NCBI GenBank assembly: GCA_905250115.1
Contig: CAJNOI010000025.1
Span: forward strand, 102,717 to 166,716
Reading direction: 5' to 3'
Length of the DNA stretch: 64,000 nt
Source: Adineta steineri
Lineage: Eukaryota; Rotifera; Eurotatoria; Adinetida; Adinetidae
Shown: one piece after another, positions 12,188-25,768 of the stretch
Layout of the letters: each line of letters starts with the position of its first letter
How positions within the stretch are numbered: position 1 is the first letter of the stretch
Position numbers and translations under genes: made by a program
Notes under the pieces: generated by a model
Databases searched by the model: none
The model's input: only the letters and a program-made list of their open reading frames with translations
Told to the model about the DNA's origin: nothing

Positions 12188-15100
12188 TTATCTTTGATCT
12201 TCATCACTTCCATCAACATTCATTTCGACAAGAAATCCTCCATTCACACTTTTACACCTCGTAACAAAATCTGGTAATTGATTAACCAAATATGAATGAC
12301 GAACTGATATTTGTGCTGAAGATGCTGTTGATGATGATGATGCACTTGTTTCATAACTTCCATGGTAACCGTGATCTGAACTATGATTATCAACTTTTTC
12401 ATGTTGATAATAATTCATATAATATTCATTATCATGAGGTATATGAAGAATTTTATATGTTTGAGATTCTGGTGATGATGTATTAACTAAAATATATATG
12501 TATATTGTTAAGAAATATTTTTCAAAAGAATAAAATGGTGTCCTACCTGTAAAAGAATTTGATGTACGTCGATCATAATAAATTGGTTTAATTTGAACAA
12601 TGTTTGCTATTTGTTGATTTTCAATTGATGATGATGATGTTGTATTTGTTGAACCTGATGATGTTAATTGTTGTGATGATGAACACAAAAGTTTACTTCT
12701 TGCTGCAATTGCTGCTTGATGACGTCGACGATGTTTATGAAGTAATATCCAAGTTATAATTAAACATAAGAATAATAAAAATGTTATTATCAAAACTGTT
12801 AAACCCAAAATAAGACCAAGAGATTTTGGTTGTAAATATTTCATTTGAATTTTTTCAAATGTTGAAAATGCTGGTATTGATGTATCACCAATTGCTATTG
12901 TTACATGAATTATTGTTTGTTGTGATGGTATACCATAATCTTCGAGTAAAATTTTTAAATGAAATAAAGATACTTGATTTATTTCATGTGTCATATGTAA
13001 ACTACCATTTTGATAAAGATAAAATAATGAATTATATTCATTTGTTTGTAAAGTATATTTTATTTTTCCATTATCACCTGAATCAATATCTGTAACGTTG
13101 AATACAATAATTTCATTTATAAATGGTTTTTGTAAATCAAGAAAGATGCTTGTTTGTTTATCATCAAGTAATTGCGGTGAATTATCATTAATATCTTCAA
13201 TATTGATTATTAACTGACATGCATTTTTATTTTGATTTCTTATTGGATAACCTTCATCTTCAAGGTCAATAATTATTAAATAATTTCGAAATTCTGATTC
13301 ATAATCAAAAATTTGTTGAGAATAAATTTCACCTGTTTGAGCATTTATTTCAAATGGCCAAGAATTATTTACTCGTAAAGAATAATTTATTGTTCCATTT
13401 GTTTTATAATCTAAATCAGTTGCATTTATTTTAATTAATGAGTGATCAGTAGAAAAATTTTCTGGTACTGATATTTGATTAAACGATGTTAAACATTGAG
13501 GAATATTATCATTGACATCCAAACTAAAAATATAGAAATAAAAATAAAGTTTTCTACAATACGAGAATAAGTATGAAGTATATGTCATGTAGGTGCTCTT
13601 TTCTGTAAGGTCATCGTATGGAAGAAATTAGCTATTTACATAATTTACATTGAATAAAAGTACATCTATGATTCTACTATGATCGATAACATATTTCTTC
13701 TAATAGGACAAGAATAAATGTCATTGATGACCTACTGATTAATTTCTTGAGTTATACGATTCGTAAAGGAGGGCATAAAAGGAAAAAAACTAAACTTACA
13801 CTTCAATTTCAATTTGAACTTCTGTTTCCCATTTCGGTTCGGCAATATTAATTGCTTTTGCTTTTAATATAATTTTTGATATTTCTTCTCGATCTAATGG
13901 TTGTATTAAACTTAATTGTCCTGTATTTGAATTAATTTTAATAAATGAATTTGGTTCTAATTCATATTTATTCAATGTATTTTCACCTTCATCTCGATCG
14001 GTTGCATTTAAATAACCAACTCCGAATTGAAAATTTTCAATAGGATTTTTTTTCATATGATAATTTCCTAACTCTTCAACAAAAAATTTCATGGGATTCG
14101 ATGGAAATTCACTTGGATTATCATTTAAATCAATTAAATGAATTTTAAAATCTTTAATTGTTGTTAATAAACTGTCACTAGCTATAAAACGAAGATTAAT
14201 ATCTTGTTGAATTTCTCTATCAAATATTCCTTGTTTAACAATTAATACATATGTATTTATTTGATTTGATAGAATAAGTTCATAATTTTGTTTCGGATTT
14301 TTATCTAATATCATTAATGTTATTGAAAGTTTCGTTTGAATTGAATCTTGATCAAATAAACGAATATAACCTAATGTTAAATTATTAATTTCAGTATTTT
14401 CATAAATAAATAATGTTTGATTATCATATTGAAAACGTCGATTTGGTACAAAGACTATTTCAACTGGACAATCATTTACATCTGCAATTGAAATTGATAA
14501 CCAAGTATCCGTATATAATGATTGTGGTAAACCAGAATCGGATGCACGAATTAAAAAACGATATGAACGTACTTTTTCATAATCTAATGGTGAATGAAGA
14601 CTAACAACTCCACTAGTAGAATTTATTACAAATGGAAATAATATAATATCTGGTGGAGTTATAATTGAATAATGTATAAGACTATTTAAACCTTTATCAA
14701 TATCAGTAGCTTGTATTGTTAATAATTTCGTACCAATAGGTGTATCTTCCGGAAGAGACTATAAATATGAAAAATTATAAGAATGAAGAAAAAAAAATAT
14801 AATTACTTGAATAGAATATTCTGTTTGATTAAATTTCGGTGCATTATCGTTTTCATCTAAAATCCAAACTGTTACATTTGTTCGATTAACTTGTACTTGA
14901 GATATTCCATGATCATATGCTTCAATAATTAAATCATATTTTTCATTTAATTCTCTATCAAATGAATGTTTTATAATACCATAAATAGCATATTCATTAA
15001 GTGATAATTTTATTGTATTTAATTCAAAATAATTGATATTATTAAGTAATTTAAATGATAATTCACCATTCATACCTGAATCATAATCAATTGCACGTGC

Positions 15101-15505
15101 TATAGGAAATCGATGACCAATTTGAATTGATTCAGATAAAGATATATTCGTTTGTATATCCAAAAATTGACAAGAATGATCATTGATATCAATTATTGTA
15201 ATATTAATTGTAGAAAATATTGGCGAAGTTTTATTATCATTTGAAAATAATTCAAGTATGAATGAACAATGTTCACATGAACAAATATTTTGTAAACACC
15301 AATAATCACGATCAATAGGTTTAGTTAATATTAATTCTTTATTATTATTCGTTAAATTAAAATTTGATTGAAAATTATTTAATAATTCATATGAATGTGG
15401 AAATTGATAAATACTTTTAGTTATTGGAGATTTTTCTTTAATAATTAGTGAATATTCAAATGTAGATACACAAGGAAGAAGAAGAAGAATAAATAATGTA
15501 AACAT
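12188..15505 (-). CDS. Protocadherin-like adhesion protein
   Basis: A calcium-dependent cell-surface adhesion protein of the cadherin superfamily. The start at 15505 gives a signal peptide (MFTLFILLLLPCVS). About six or seven cadherin repeats follow, marked by linker motifs DINDH, DENDNAPKF, DVNDC, DLNDNPSEF, DVNDNIPQ and DINDNSPQ plus repeated ATDxD motifs. A single membrane helix lies near 12740-12840, followed by a basic stop-transfer (HKHRRRH) and a Ser-rich cytoplasmic tail of about 170 residues. Four exons: 14806-15505, 13799-14758, 12547-13523 and 12188-12488; the intron at 13524-13798 is 275 bp. I see no catenin-binding region in the tail, which favours a protocadherin or other non-classical type. 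The repeat number is below that of Fat or Dachsous. Confidence 0.9.
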
Positions 15506-18500
15506 CTGAAAAGAAAATAAAAAAAAAATAATGGTCTTTTAAGTTTACAGATGGATCAGATAGAAGCATTTATATTGACCATTAACTCTCGCTTACTTTT
15601 CTTAAGTATTGAAAGATCATTCAATTCATCTTTCACTCTCTCTCTCTCGCTCTTGCTTTCTAATAATAACAACACCTTTAGATCGAAATGAACTGACTTT
15701 TCGATCCATGGGTCATTCTGCACGTATATATATATATACATATAGATGTGTATGTGTATATAAAAAGATAGCTTGAGGCCTGTTGATTTCCACGCGTATA
15801 TTTAAATCATAACAAAAACAAGATGTGTAGTGGTCAGATGCTATTTTTTCTCTCTTACGAAAGAAAAACGAAACTGGCCGCTCCCATTTGTTTCTTTCGT
15901 TTATTGTACAAACACAATTTGATGGTGCATTTGCCCTTTTCTCTTTCTCTGATGATAAAGATGTATATTGAATGCGTCTGTTCTGTGTTAAAACAATATT
16001 TACACCTCATTCTCTCGTTATACAGTCGGATGCCTATTCAAAAACTTATCATCTTTATACAGATTATCAAGGATAATGACCGAAGGAAATCATTCTCAAG
16101 GACATCCGGTCAATGAACAATAACTGTCTGTTCATTTTATCATGATTGGCATAAGAATCGTAATGACATGAACCTAAAGGGTGTAATTAGTGAAAAACGA
16201 TCTAACATGGGAGGAGCGGTTAGAACAATAAAAGTTAAATGATTGTCGAGAAAAGAAAATGGATAGATAAAGATCAGAACATATTTCCAATAGAAGCCTA
16301 TCAAATGTTAATCTTGATGTGTCTATTGAAGGTTTCGTGCACTCTCATGGAAACTCAAGTGAATAAAACGATTTGAGCCGACATATAAACACTTTCGTGA
16401 CTGTTCAAAAGATGATAAGAATATAGTGATGAAAACTTACAAATTGAATATTCTACTTATGTTAATCTCGACTATATATTTATCATGAAGAAGAGAAAAA
16501 AAAACAAATGACAATTTTTTTTAATATTTTCGATCACTGATTTCTTAAAATATATGTTGATATACATATATATCGACATTTTGTTCATTAACTACTAGCA
16601 GACAAATACATATGTGTATATATACATAAGTCTTCTTTTCGAATAGTTGAACGGTTAAAGTTTGTCTTTCTAACTATGATTCTATTTAGACAAGGTGAAT
16701 TGAACTGACATACCTTACTGATGTTGGTATTCATGATCATCATTAATATCACTATCGGATGTATGTTTAGTATAATATATGTCTATAAAAGAAGGAAGAA
16801 GGATGTTTTTCTCTTATTCTTTTTCTTTTTCTTTTCTCGCTCATTTGCGAAAATGGATGAAATGACCAATAGGCAATTGAAAACAGATGGTGAATGAACA
16901 ACAAATAATGAAGAGAATAAGAAATGATGATTGCATCATGGGTGTGCACGAGAGATTTGTTTTTGACTCAATTAAAAGCTGTTGGTATTCGAATTATTAT
17001 TTCAAGGACCCTGCTGATTGTTCATATCTATATTTTGTTTTAACCTTCATCAACATTAGACTATCATTTTCATTCTATTTTATCAATCAAAGAGAATAAA
17101 ACTACACGAAAAGGGTGTGAAATTAATTTGCTCGATTTATTCGTTCATATACAAATACTTCATCTGATTGTTAACTCAATTGGTTCATATCAATTGAGTG
17201 AAACTGATATAAAAACTGAAACAAATTATAATTTGATATAGTCTGATATGACTCAATTAGAAGAAGAAGAAGAAGTACTCGACAAAAACAACTTTAAAAA
17301 AAAATAATAATTTAAAAATAGATCAAAGATCTAAAAATTCTATTATATTATTTTTATTTTCAATGAAAAAAACAGATGTAGTTCTTATCTCAATCAAATT
17401 AAAGAATGTATGATACCGGACAATGTTGTTTTCTTTTATTCTCAAATGGGACAAGATGCATGTGTCAGTGTCTAGACTCGAACCATGACGGACAGCCCCT
17501 TGCGGTGTTTTCCAATCATATATATGTATATGTCATGCTGTGCTCAATAAATTGTTGATGATCTTGATTCTTTTTTTTTTCTTCTCCTAAAAATATTTGT
17601 CGACTATTAAAACAAAACTATAACGGTTATAAGTGATAAGATGGTGAAAATTATAATATTATTCATAGATTTTATAGACTTTGTCAACGATCTTCACACA
17701 TGATTCAATCGTGTGTTGAGCTTGTGACACTCTCATATGTATTTTTTCTTTTCACACATAATACTATAAAATTGAATGAAGAGTCTATCGTTTATTGACA
17801 CTCATCTATATTATGAAAATATTTAATAACTCGCGTGACAAAATATTATCTCACTCATCAATCGTATTCTTTCAGCAAAACAAAAAAAACTTAAAAAATT
17901 TGTCCAATGAACTTTTTTCAAATATCATTTAAAAAAATCGATACATAATTAAATATTAAAGAACTTTCAACAGTTCACTTTCCATCTGTTCGGTATATCA
18001 TTTTAATTAATTCGATTTTATTTAAAATACTGTTAATATAATGAACACAAGAAATATTTAGTGTGCATGTATACATAAATTTAAGTTTTAATTCAATAAA
18101 GATAATATGAAGAGTGGGCATATACGAAGAAGATGAAATTAAAAACAAAATGATTGCTTAATTTCTATTGGTTGATATAAGAAAACTTCGTTACATTAAT
18201 GATATTTTTAAAGTGTCAGAAAGTTATTTACCACATCAACTATTCAAAGAATCAAGAATGAATATTATTCGTAAAAAATTTGATCACTATTTTTTTCTAT
18301 GCAGTTGTTTGGTATAAATAGAACTGTGAGAAAATAAGATTTTATTATGATTTTCAAGGTCATGTAGAAACGCATATGTTACCATGATCTTCGTTAGTTG
18401 AAGTTGATTTAAATTTACATCAAACTGCTTCGCCATATGAGGTATGTTAGTGACATGAATGAGATGAAGGACTCACGTCATTTTTCATCCTCTACTAATG

Positions 18501-18775
18501 AAATTTGTGTTAAAAGTATATGTTAATGAAAATTAAGAAATTTTTGAGGTTGTAGGTAACACGTACAAGTTAGTATATATAACAGTTAGGGATACAATTA
18601 TTCAGAAAGAGAATGAACAATAAATGATCAAAATTACTGATTTATTGATGAATAAGAAATTATATGAATAGGATTAAGAACACAAAAAATTTATTTGTTT
18701 AGATATGTCCTCCAATAACTGTTAATCAACATTGCATTCTGTTTTCTATAGAAAGTAAACAGTACAATTGTTCAA
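15506..18775. other. Intergenic region, 3.3 kb
   Basis: No supported gene. An open frame of 97 codons at 15823-16116 (+) has no recognisable features and is probably chance. A B-box-like stretch near 17467-17490 (minus strand) is considered and rejected elsewhere. Confidence 0.5.
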
Positions 18776-19768
18776 TTAGTTTTCTGGCACAATACGTCGT
18801 CTTAAACAGCGTTGAGTAAGAAATCGAATTAGTTCTGTACGAAAATAAGCACTACTTAATGTATAAATATAAAATGAGAATATCTTATCAATAAAACTGA
18901 ATAAGATAGCAATACTAAGATAAAGATTTTCAACAGGAAGTGGAATATTATTTCTGATAATTGATATTTGTAAAGTCGAATAGATTTTATAAAACATTAG
19001 AGGTAATGAACAGAAAATATATAGAATAATTTGTACAATAAGCATAGGTAAAATTTTTCGATTGTTTTTTCTTAATTTTACTATATGAATAGGTAATCTT
19101 TCTATAATATTCACATTTGCTCTATTTCTTGCTTCTATTCGAATTTGTTCTCCTCGACGAATATGAATGAAAGTACCAATACCAAATATAAACATGCATA
19201 TAGGTGGTCCAAAACATTGAAAAGTAAAATAATAAGCAGTATCAAGTATAAGACAGACATTATTTCGTATAAAACATAATGATGGTCTATTGAATTGATT
19301 AGCATCATAACAATAGAAAACGTGCGCATATACAAGTGAAATAAAGATAATTATAAATAATATCATACGAAAGGTTGTACGCATACAACTGTAACGTCGA
19401 AGGATTGCGTTATGTGATGATGAAAAATATCGATCAGCACAACAACCAACCATAAACCAACTCGAGGTACAAAATGATATATAAAATAAATATAGTTGTA
19501 ATTTACATACGATTGATGAACTATAGGCTGGTGTAATATTAAAACCATAGAGTGCACGTAGTAAAACATATGAATAAATATCGATTATATTAGCAATAGA
19601 AGCAGCTAAGAGATAAGTAATACAAGTTGAAAGTGTTCTTAGAGAACGTTGAGTAAATAGAATAATATTAGATAGATTGCCTATAGTACCTAAAATGATA
19701 AACGTGATACCTACTGTAGAAAGAAGATAGTCGTTGATATCGTCGATAGGTAATAGTGGAGACGACAT
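18776..19768 (-). CDS. Divergent rhodopsin-like GPCR, single exon
   Basis: A seven-helix receptor of 330 residues with an intact ATG-to-stop frame and no intron. Helix 1 carries GNLSN (variant of GNxxN) and is followed by a short first loop. The DRY box at the end of helix 3 reads ADRYF. A long basic third intracellular loop (IHIVKLRKNNRK) precedes helix 6, and helix 7 has FYIYTLSS in place of NPxxY. A Cys before helix 3 (SIVCKLQ) and one in the second extracellular loop (SLCFI) could form the usual disulfide. This matches the peptide-receptor-like single-exon GPCRs expanded in bdelloids, remotely like FMRFamide receptors. The ligand is unknown. Confidence 0.85.
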   Translation of the reverse strand: MSSPLLPIDDINDYLLSTVGITFIILGTIGNLSNIILFTQRSLRTLSTCITYLLAASIANIIDIYSYVLLRALYGFNITPAYSSSIVCKLQLYLFYISFCTSSWFMVGCCADRYFSSSHNAILRRYSCMRTTFRMILFIIIFISLVYAHVFYCYDANQFNRPSLCFIRNNVCLILDTAYYFTFQCFGPPICMFIFGIGTFIHIRRGEQIRIEARNRANVNIIERLPIHIVKLRKNNRKILPMLIVQIILYIFCSLPLMFYKIYSTLQISIIRNNIPLPVENLYLSIAILFSFIDKIFSFYIYTLSSAYFRTELIRFLTQRCLRRRIVPEN

Positions 19769-21038
19769 TCTTATTATAATAATAATTTTTTTGAGAAATA
19801 TAATGAAATCTACTTTATTTTCTCGTCATGTTTTAATATAATTATTCATACACAGATGAGTAGGCGACAACAGCAAGCTAATATCATGTCAAAAACATAT
19901 TTGATTTTAGAATAGAAAAATAGAAGATTCTAAGAATAAAAACAAGAGTCTCGATTACAAATTCGTGTAATATGAATAAAATAGCAAATTATATAATTCT
20001 AAAAATAGCATTAAATATGAAGACAAGTAAAATGATTTTCTTTTTCAATAAACAAGAGAAAGGCGTTAAATAGATGGTACTCAAGTTAGGAAATACGATG
20101 CGAAGCTCGATATTGAAATGATAATTTCAACGTTTTTAGACATTTCTGGTTCATCTGATTTGAGAATCTAAACTAATGTATGTTGAAAGAACATTGATAA
20201 TTCATTGTTTAATAGTTTATAAAGAATGCAAAAATATATCTTGTGCTTTTATCAAGCTTGGAAAAATCACAACTTTTTGTATGTTATGACGTTTACAAAT
20301 TTTGAAAACAAGCTTGTAACGATCGTAACAGTATTCTATTTTAAACATAATTAATTCTTATACTTTTTTACGCTATACCTTCAAAAATTGGTTCTAGCAA
20401 CAAGTCGAATAGAGTTCTATTACAGATAATTAGTACTCATACTATAAATCTGATAATTAGAAACAGTTCAACTAGGTTACTCTCATTCCAGTTCTACACT
20501 AACACAAACGACTACATACTCTGAAAGCAATTACTTGAGAAAATAATTTTTCTTGAAGAATTTTTTCTGAATGGTTTGCTTATTTTTATTTCTTTCTGAT
20601 TAATCATATCTATATTTATGACCATAATGGAAGATTTTGATATTTCTAATACAATAACAGATCAAATTATAGTAAAATTCATCAACTATGAAAGTGATAA
20701 TCTAATTTTTTCGTTGATTCACACGTCTGACTCAATTTCAATAGAACAAGTTCTGTACCATCTTATAAAATATGTATATTTGATTTTACGATCAAATGAC
20801 AGTATAGTTTGAATAAAAATAAATTCATTATGAAAACTTTGTCTACAGTTGTTATGGCAATTCTGCCATTCTGTAGTTGACATCATTTTTTTTGCTTTTC
20901 TATCAACAAGTAATTGCAACATCATGTGAAAGCAATGACAAAATAAACATCTACTCATTTAATCGGAAGAAAAAATAATGACTCATCATATAACCAGCAT
21001 ATAAATCTACGTACCACGCATTTCATAAACAGCCTAGA
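19769..21038. other. Intergenic region between GPCR and F-box exon
   Basis: Nothing recognised. A 64-codon open frame at 20618-20812 (+) overlaps one on the other strand and shows no family features. Confidence 0.45.
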
Positions 21039-21191
21039 ATGGCAAATCAAACTGTCGTCAACATCCTTACGTTACCCGTAGAACTAATATACCGAATTCT
21101 GGATCATCAATCGAATTGGACAATAATATTCTCAATGAGAAACGTATGTGAACGATTCAATAGGATCTTAGATAGCTACGATCGATACCAG
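21039..21191 (+). CDS. F-box exon (first exon of an F-box protein, remainder not found)
   Basis: The ATG at 21039 opens a 51-codon exon ending at a clean donor (CAG|GTAAAC, 21191/21192). It encodes an F-box: TLPVELIYRILDH, then a helix with RNVCERFNRILDSY. F-box domains recruit substrates to SCF ubiquitin ligases through Skp1. Bdelloids carry many genes beginning with just such an exon. I could not find the following exons of that family; the next clear coding sequence is the LRR array 1.2 kb downstream on the same strand, which may or may not belong to it. Confidence 0.7.
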
Positions 21192-22423
21192 GTAAACATT
21201 TGTCTATCACGATAGTTTAATTTTTATCTATTGACTGTAATAAGATATACGTGAGTAAACTATTCCTCACTCAAAATATTTCACGTTTCAAACTAAGTAA
21301 CATGTCATAAATATACGATGTTTACATAAGAACGAAAAAAAGGAACAAAACATTACTATTTGCTTTTTATGTGTATCAAAGCATCTTTTCTTTTAAATAC
21401 CATTTCGATAATTCCTTGAGAAATATCTTCAAGAAATACTCTACTAAGGACATGTATGACTATCGATGCAGGTGATAGTGGTCGTGGATGAAGATAAGAT
21501 TGATTCACAACAATATTCACATTTTTGTTCAATCACATCACTCGTACCCACTTTATCAAAGTGGAATATTGCTTAAAAGAATACTACGTCTAAAACAATT
21601 TTTTACCAAAATAATTGCTGCGAACCGGATTTCATTCGAGGGACGCTTTCTTAAGAACAAAATTTCGAAAATAATTTGTCAGCAATATTTTTATATGATG
21701 CTTTAGCCTGTATTCGCCTTCTACTCATAATGAATCTAATATGACGAAATAAATTGTGTAATTTTTCATTTCTTATAAATCAATGTTGCTTCGTGAACAC
21801 AACCGTATCCTAGTATCGAAAAAAACTATTGAAATCGATATACATTCTCGTTTAAATGAAAGATACGGATCAATAAGACTCAGTTTGATACTCACACGGC
21901 GTTCAGATGCAAAGCATATAACGAGCCTGAACAATAAACATCGACGAAAACCATCCACTAACTACTGACAAGAAACTATGTTTTGTCATACCTACAGAAT
22001 ACTAACAAACGCTTCATCATACTTTACTATGCTCTAAATTGTTCACGACAACACATTCCCATTTCAATACATAATAGCACGCTCCACAATTGTTTCGCGC
22101 CGAAGTCCTTTATAAACTATTTTCAAATAGTCAAAACTTTTTCTTACTCTCAAAAACATTTAGATATTGCACTAACTCATACATAAAAATCTTCTATCCG
22201 TACTTTCCTCTTAGTACCTTATTTTTAGTTGAGATGTTCACAAACCATCATCTTGCATTGTGCAGCGTCTTAGATCCTATAAATACTCATCTTGGTATCT
22301 ATAGCGTCTATAATGGAACCAGAGCAATGCTTGTTTTACTGCTCTAACATTATAAAACATCGTCCTACTATTCTCTCTCTCTCTCCATCAGTACCGTTTT
22401 TTTCTCTCCACTTTTCTATCTAG
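21192..22423. other. Stretch between F-box exon and LRR array, no clear exon
   Basis: Contains short open frames (for example 21783-21968 +) but no sequence I recognise as F-box-protein or LRR coding. Pyrimidine-rich acceptor-like runs occur just before the array (22370-22423). It may hold a large intron, decayed exons or a gene boundary. Confidence 0.4.
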
Positions 22424-24807
22424 ACTTTCACCATGCTGGATCTCTCGGACAATAAAATCGGGCATCTTGGTGCACAACATTTGGCCCATGTACTACAACA
22501 CGATACAGTTACTCTCATTCTCTCTTTATCTATACCATGTCTTTACCTCTACTACTTCATCTAGACACTCACCACACTAAAGCTTAGAGAGAACCAAATC
22601 GGGTATGTTGGAGCACAATATTTCGGTCGTGCATTACAATACAATACAGTAACTCTTATTCTGTCTTTTCTTATACTAGTCCTCACTTCCACTTTTCCAT
22701 ATAGACCCTCACGACACTAAACCTCGATTATAATCAAATCGGAGCTAATGGAGCATGCTATTTGGCTGATGCATTAAAACACAACACAGTAATTCTCATT
22801 CTCTCTTTCTCTATACAATTTCTTTACCTCCACATTTTTATCTAGGCACTAACCAGACTAGATCTCTCGAGTAATCAAATCGAAAATGTTGGAGCAAAAT
22901 CTTTGGGTGTTGCGTTAAAACACAACACAGTAATTCTCATTGTTTTCTTATCTCTACCATGTTTTTACCACTACTACTCTATCCAGACACTCACCACACT
23001 GAATATCGAGGGCAATAAGATCGGAGATGTTGGAGCACAATATTTGGGTGCTGCATTACAACACAACACAGTAACTCTCCTTCTCTCTCTGTATCTATAT
23101 TATGTCTTAACCTCTACTACTTCATTTAGACACTCGCTACACTAAATATGGAGGGCAATGAAATTAGAGATGCTGGAGCACAATCGTTAGGTCATGCATT
23201 ACAACAGAACACAGTAACTTTCATTGTCTCTTTATTTATGCCGTGTGTTATCCTCTACTACTTCATCTAGACACTCACCACATTAAATCTCTGGAACAAT
23301 AAAATCGGAGATGTTGGAGCAAAATCTTTTGGTGTTGCATTACAACACAACACGGTAACTCTCCTTATCCCTCTATCTATATTATGTCTTAACCTCTACT
23401 ACTTTATCTAGACACTCATCACACTGAATATCGGCTTGAATCAAATTGGAGATGTTGGAGCACAATCGTTAGGTGATGCATTACAATACAACACAGTGAT
23501 TGTTATTCTCTCTCTATCTATACCATGTCTTATTCTCTACTACTTCACCTAGACATTCACCACACTGAATATCGGATGGAATCAAATTGGAGATGTTGGA
23601 GCACAATCGTTAGGTGATGCATTACAACACAACACAGTGATTATTATTCTCTATCTATACCCTGCCTTAGCTTTTACTTCTTCATCTAGACACTGATTAC
23701 ATTGAATATCAAGAAGAATGAAATCGGAGAAGTTGGAGCTCAATCTTTGAGCGATGGACTACTACATAACACAGTAACTCTCATTCTCCTTTTATCTCTA
23801 TAATGTCTTAACCTCTACTACTTCATCTAGACACTCACCACACTGAATATCGAGGGCAATAAGATCGGAGATGTTGGCGCATGCTCTTCGGGCGTTGCAT
23901 TAAAACACAACGCAGTAATTCCCATTGTCTCTTTAACTATACAGTGTCTTTACCTTTACTACATCATCTAGACACTCACCATACTAGGGCTCTCGGCCAA
24001 TAAAATCGAAGATGTTGGAGCACAATGTTTGGGTGTTGCATTACAACACAACACGGTAAATCTCTTTCTCTCTCTATCTATATTATGTCTTAACCTCTAC
24101 TACATCGTCTAGACACTCACCATACTAGAGCTCTCGGTCAATAAAATCGGAGATGTTGGAGCACAATGTCTGGGTGTTGCATTACAACACAACACGGTAA
24201 GTCTCTTTCTCTCTCTATCTATACGATGTCTTTACCTCTACTACTTCATCCAGACACTCATCACACTCAATATTCGCGACAATGGATTTGGAGATGTTGG
24301 CGCACAGTCTTTAGGTGATGCATTACAATACAACACAGTAATTTTCATTCTCTCTCTATCTGTACCATGTCTTAATCTCTACTACTTCATCTAGATACTC
24401 ACCTCATTAAATCTCTCAGATAATCGAATCGGAGATGTTGGAGGAGATTGTTTAGGGAGGGGATTACAGCACAACACGGTAAATCTTATATTCTCTTTTT
24501 ATCTATATCATGTCTTTATCTGTACTTTTTCATCTAGTCACTCACCACACTGAATCTTGGACATAATCAAATCAGAGATGTTGGAGTACGGTCTCTTTGT
24601 GATACATTACAAAACAACACAGTAAGTTGGATTGTCTTCATATTTGTGTCACGTCTTTACCTCCCATTGTTTATCTAGACACTCACCGAACTAGTCGTCT
24701 CGAATAATTGGATCGGATCTCATGCAATAAATGCGATCGAAGAATTAGTTAGACGGAATGTAAGAGGAAGAAAATCTTGCACGGGAATATTAAGTGTATT
24801 CAGATGA
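22424..24807 (+). CDS. Tandem LRR protein (17 LRR exons), 5' end not resolved
   Basis: Sixteen exons of exactly 84 nt each encode one 28-residue leucine-rich repeat of the ribonuclease-inhibitor/NLR type (consensus TLTTLNIxxNKIGDVGAQ then SLGxALQHNT). A 17th terminal exon (24679-24807) diverges to a basic end and stops at TGA. First exon 22424-22507; the spacing averages 141 bp. Every intron is phase 0 and all are homologous, starting GTAAYTCTCAT and ending CTACTTCATCTAG. All units are open, giving about 490 residues that should fold as a horseshoe for protein binding. No NACHT or death domain is seen. The initiator is unclear: either the F-box exon at 21039 is upstream, or an unseen exon, or the ATG inside unit 1. 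Confidence 0.82.
22424..24807 (+). repeat. 141-bp tandem exon-intron repeat, 17 units
   Basis: The repeat unit is one 84-bp LRR exon plus one intron of about 57 bp. Units begin after acceptors near 22424, 22565, 22706, 22847, 22985, 23129, 23270, 23412, 23552, 23689, 23830, 23971, 24112, 24253, 24394, 24537 and 24679. Similarity extends through the introns, so duplication acted on genomic DNA. Neighbouring units 8-9 and 12-13 are closest to each other, as expected for unequal crossing over or gene conversion. Confidence 0.9.
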
Positions 24808-25768
24808 AGAATGTATCACTGGGAATGATCATCAGAGCATTTGTTTTCTGTGATAATTTTGACGGAAATAGTAAATAAAACTAAACCATTGAAGAGTAAA
24901 TGTTATGGTGTACTCCTGTTTATTACAATATATCCTTAAAGAGAGTATAATATGAATTGTAGATAAACTTTACGCTAAAAGAAAATCTCAAATGTTTATA
25001 AATTATTGTCATTCATTGTTGGATAATGTGCAGAAAGTATTTGAATGTTTATAAAAGTGTTTTAATTCAATTTTCATTAAAAATTACTTAGGAATTATTG
25101 ATAAATTAGTAGCATTTTTTTAATGATGTTTAAAAAACAATTGTATTTCATAGAAAATGAATGTAGTTTCAACACATTGAGTAAAATGACCTAAAACAAT
25201 AATAACTATTACTCAGGCAAAGGCATTTATAATTCATTTTTCTCGAATATAGTTACATCGAATATGTAGAACATACAACTACAAAGTATAGGTATTTATT
25301 GTTTAATAAGGACAAAAACTATAATCTTCTCACTGTTTATGGCAGACAGCAATATTTGTAATAAAATAATTATTCAATACGAACTAAACTGATAAATGCA
25401 GTTCTGTTTATTTAAAAAGATTTTAACATTTATTAATTGAACGGCTATAATTTTAAATAAGAAAACTGAAACGATGAAGGTTCGTGAGGTCGAACGAAAA
25501 TAGATAAAAACGACGAATTATACGATCGAGTTTTATTTTCATTCATAATGATCAGTATCAACCGTGGATAATTCTATAGAATGATGCTCTTCTTTCGTTT
25601 CATTTATCTCGAAATGTGGAAAAACAAAATCCATAATTAAAATTGTGTTTTTGCGACACTTTCTCTAAACGAATGATATCAGAAAATCAAATAGATAAAT
25701 ATTAAATTCTAGATTTCTATAAACAATAGATAGAATTTTATTCAATATACAAAAAATATAAATAAATT
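24808..25768. other. Intergenic region downstream of the LRR array
   Basis: AT-rich, no gene or repeat recognised. A possible AATAAA polyadenylation signal for the LRR gene lies shortly after the stop (near 24874). Confidence 0.4.

Noticed and set aside
12292-13095. Plus-strand frames inside the cadherin gene
   Set aside because: Antisense shadows; the minus strand has clear cadherin motifs.
15823-16116. 97-codon plus-strand frame
   Set aside because: No domain, odd composition, and no splice or promoter context; fits chance in this region.
17461-17530. B-box-like GGTTCGAGTC on the minus strand, possible tRNA
   Set aside because: No acceptor stem and no A box at the right distance could be found.
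21783-21968. 61-codon frame open on both strands
   Set aside because: No family features; could not be linked by splice sites to the F-box or LRR exons.
22424-24807. CRISPR-like array (regular repeats with spacers)
   Set aside because: The repeats are LRR exons and the spacers are homologous introns; repeat length, coding frame and GT..AG ends explain the pattern.
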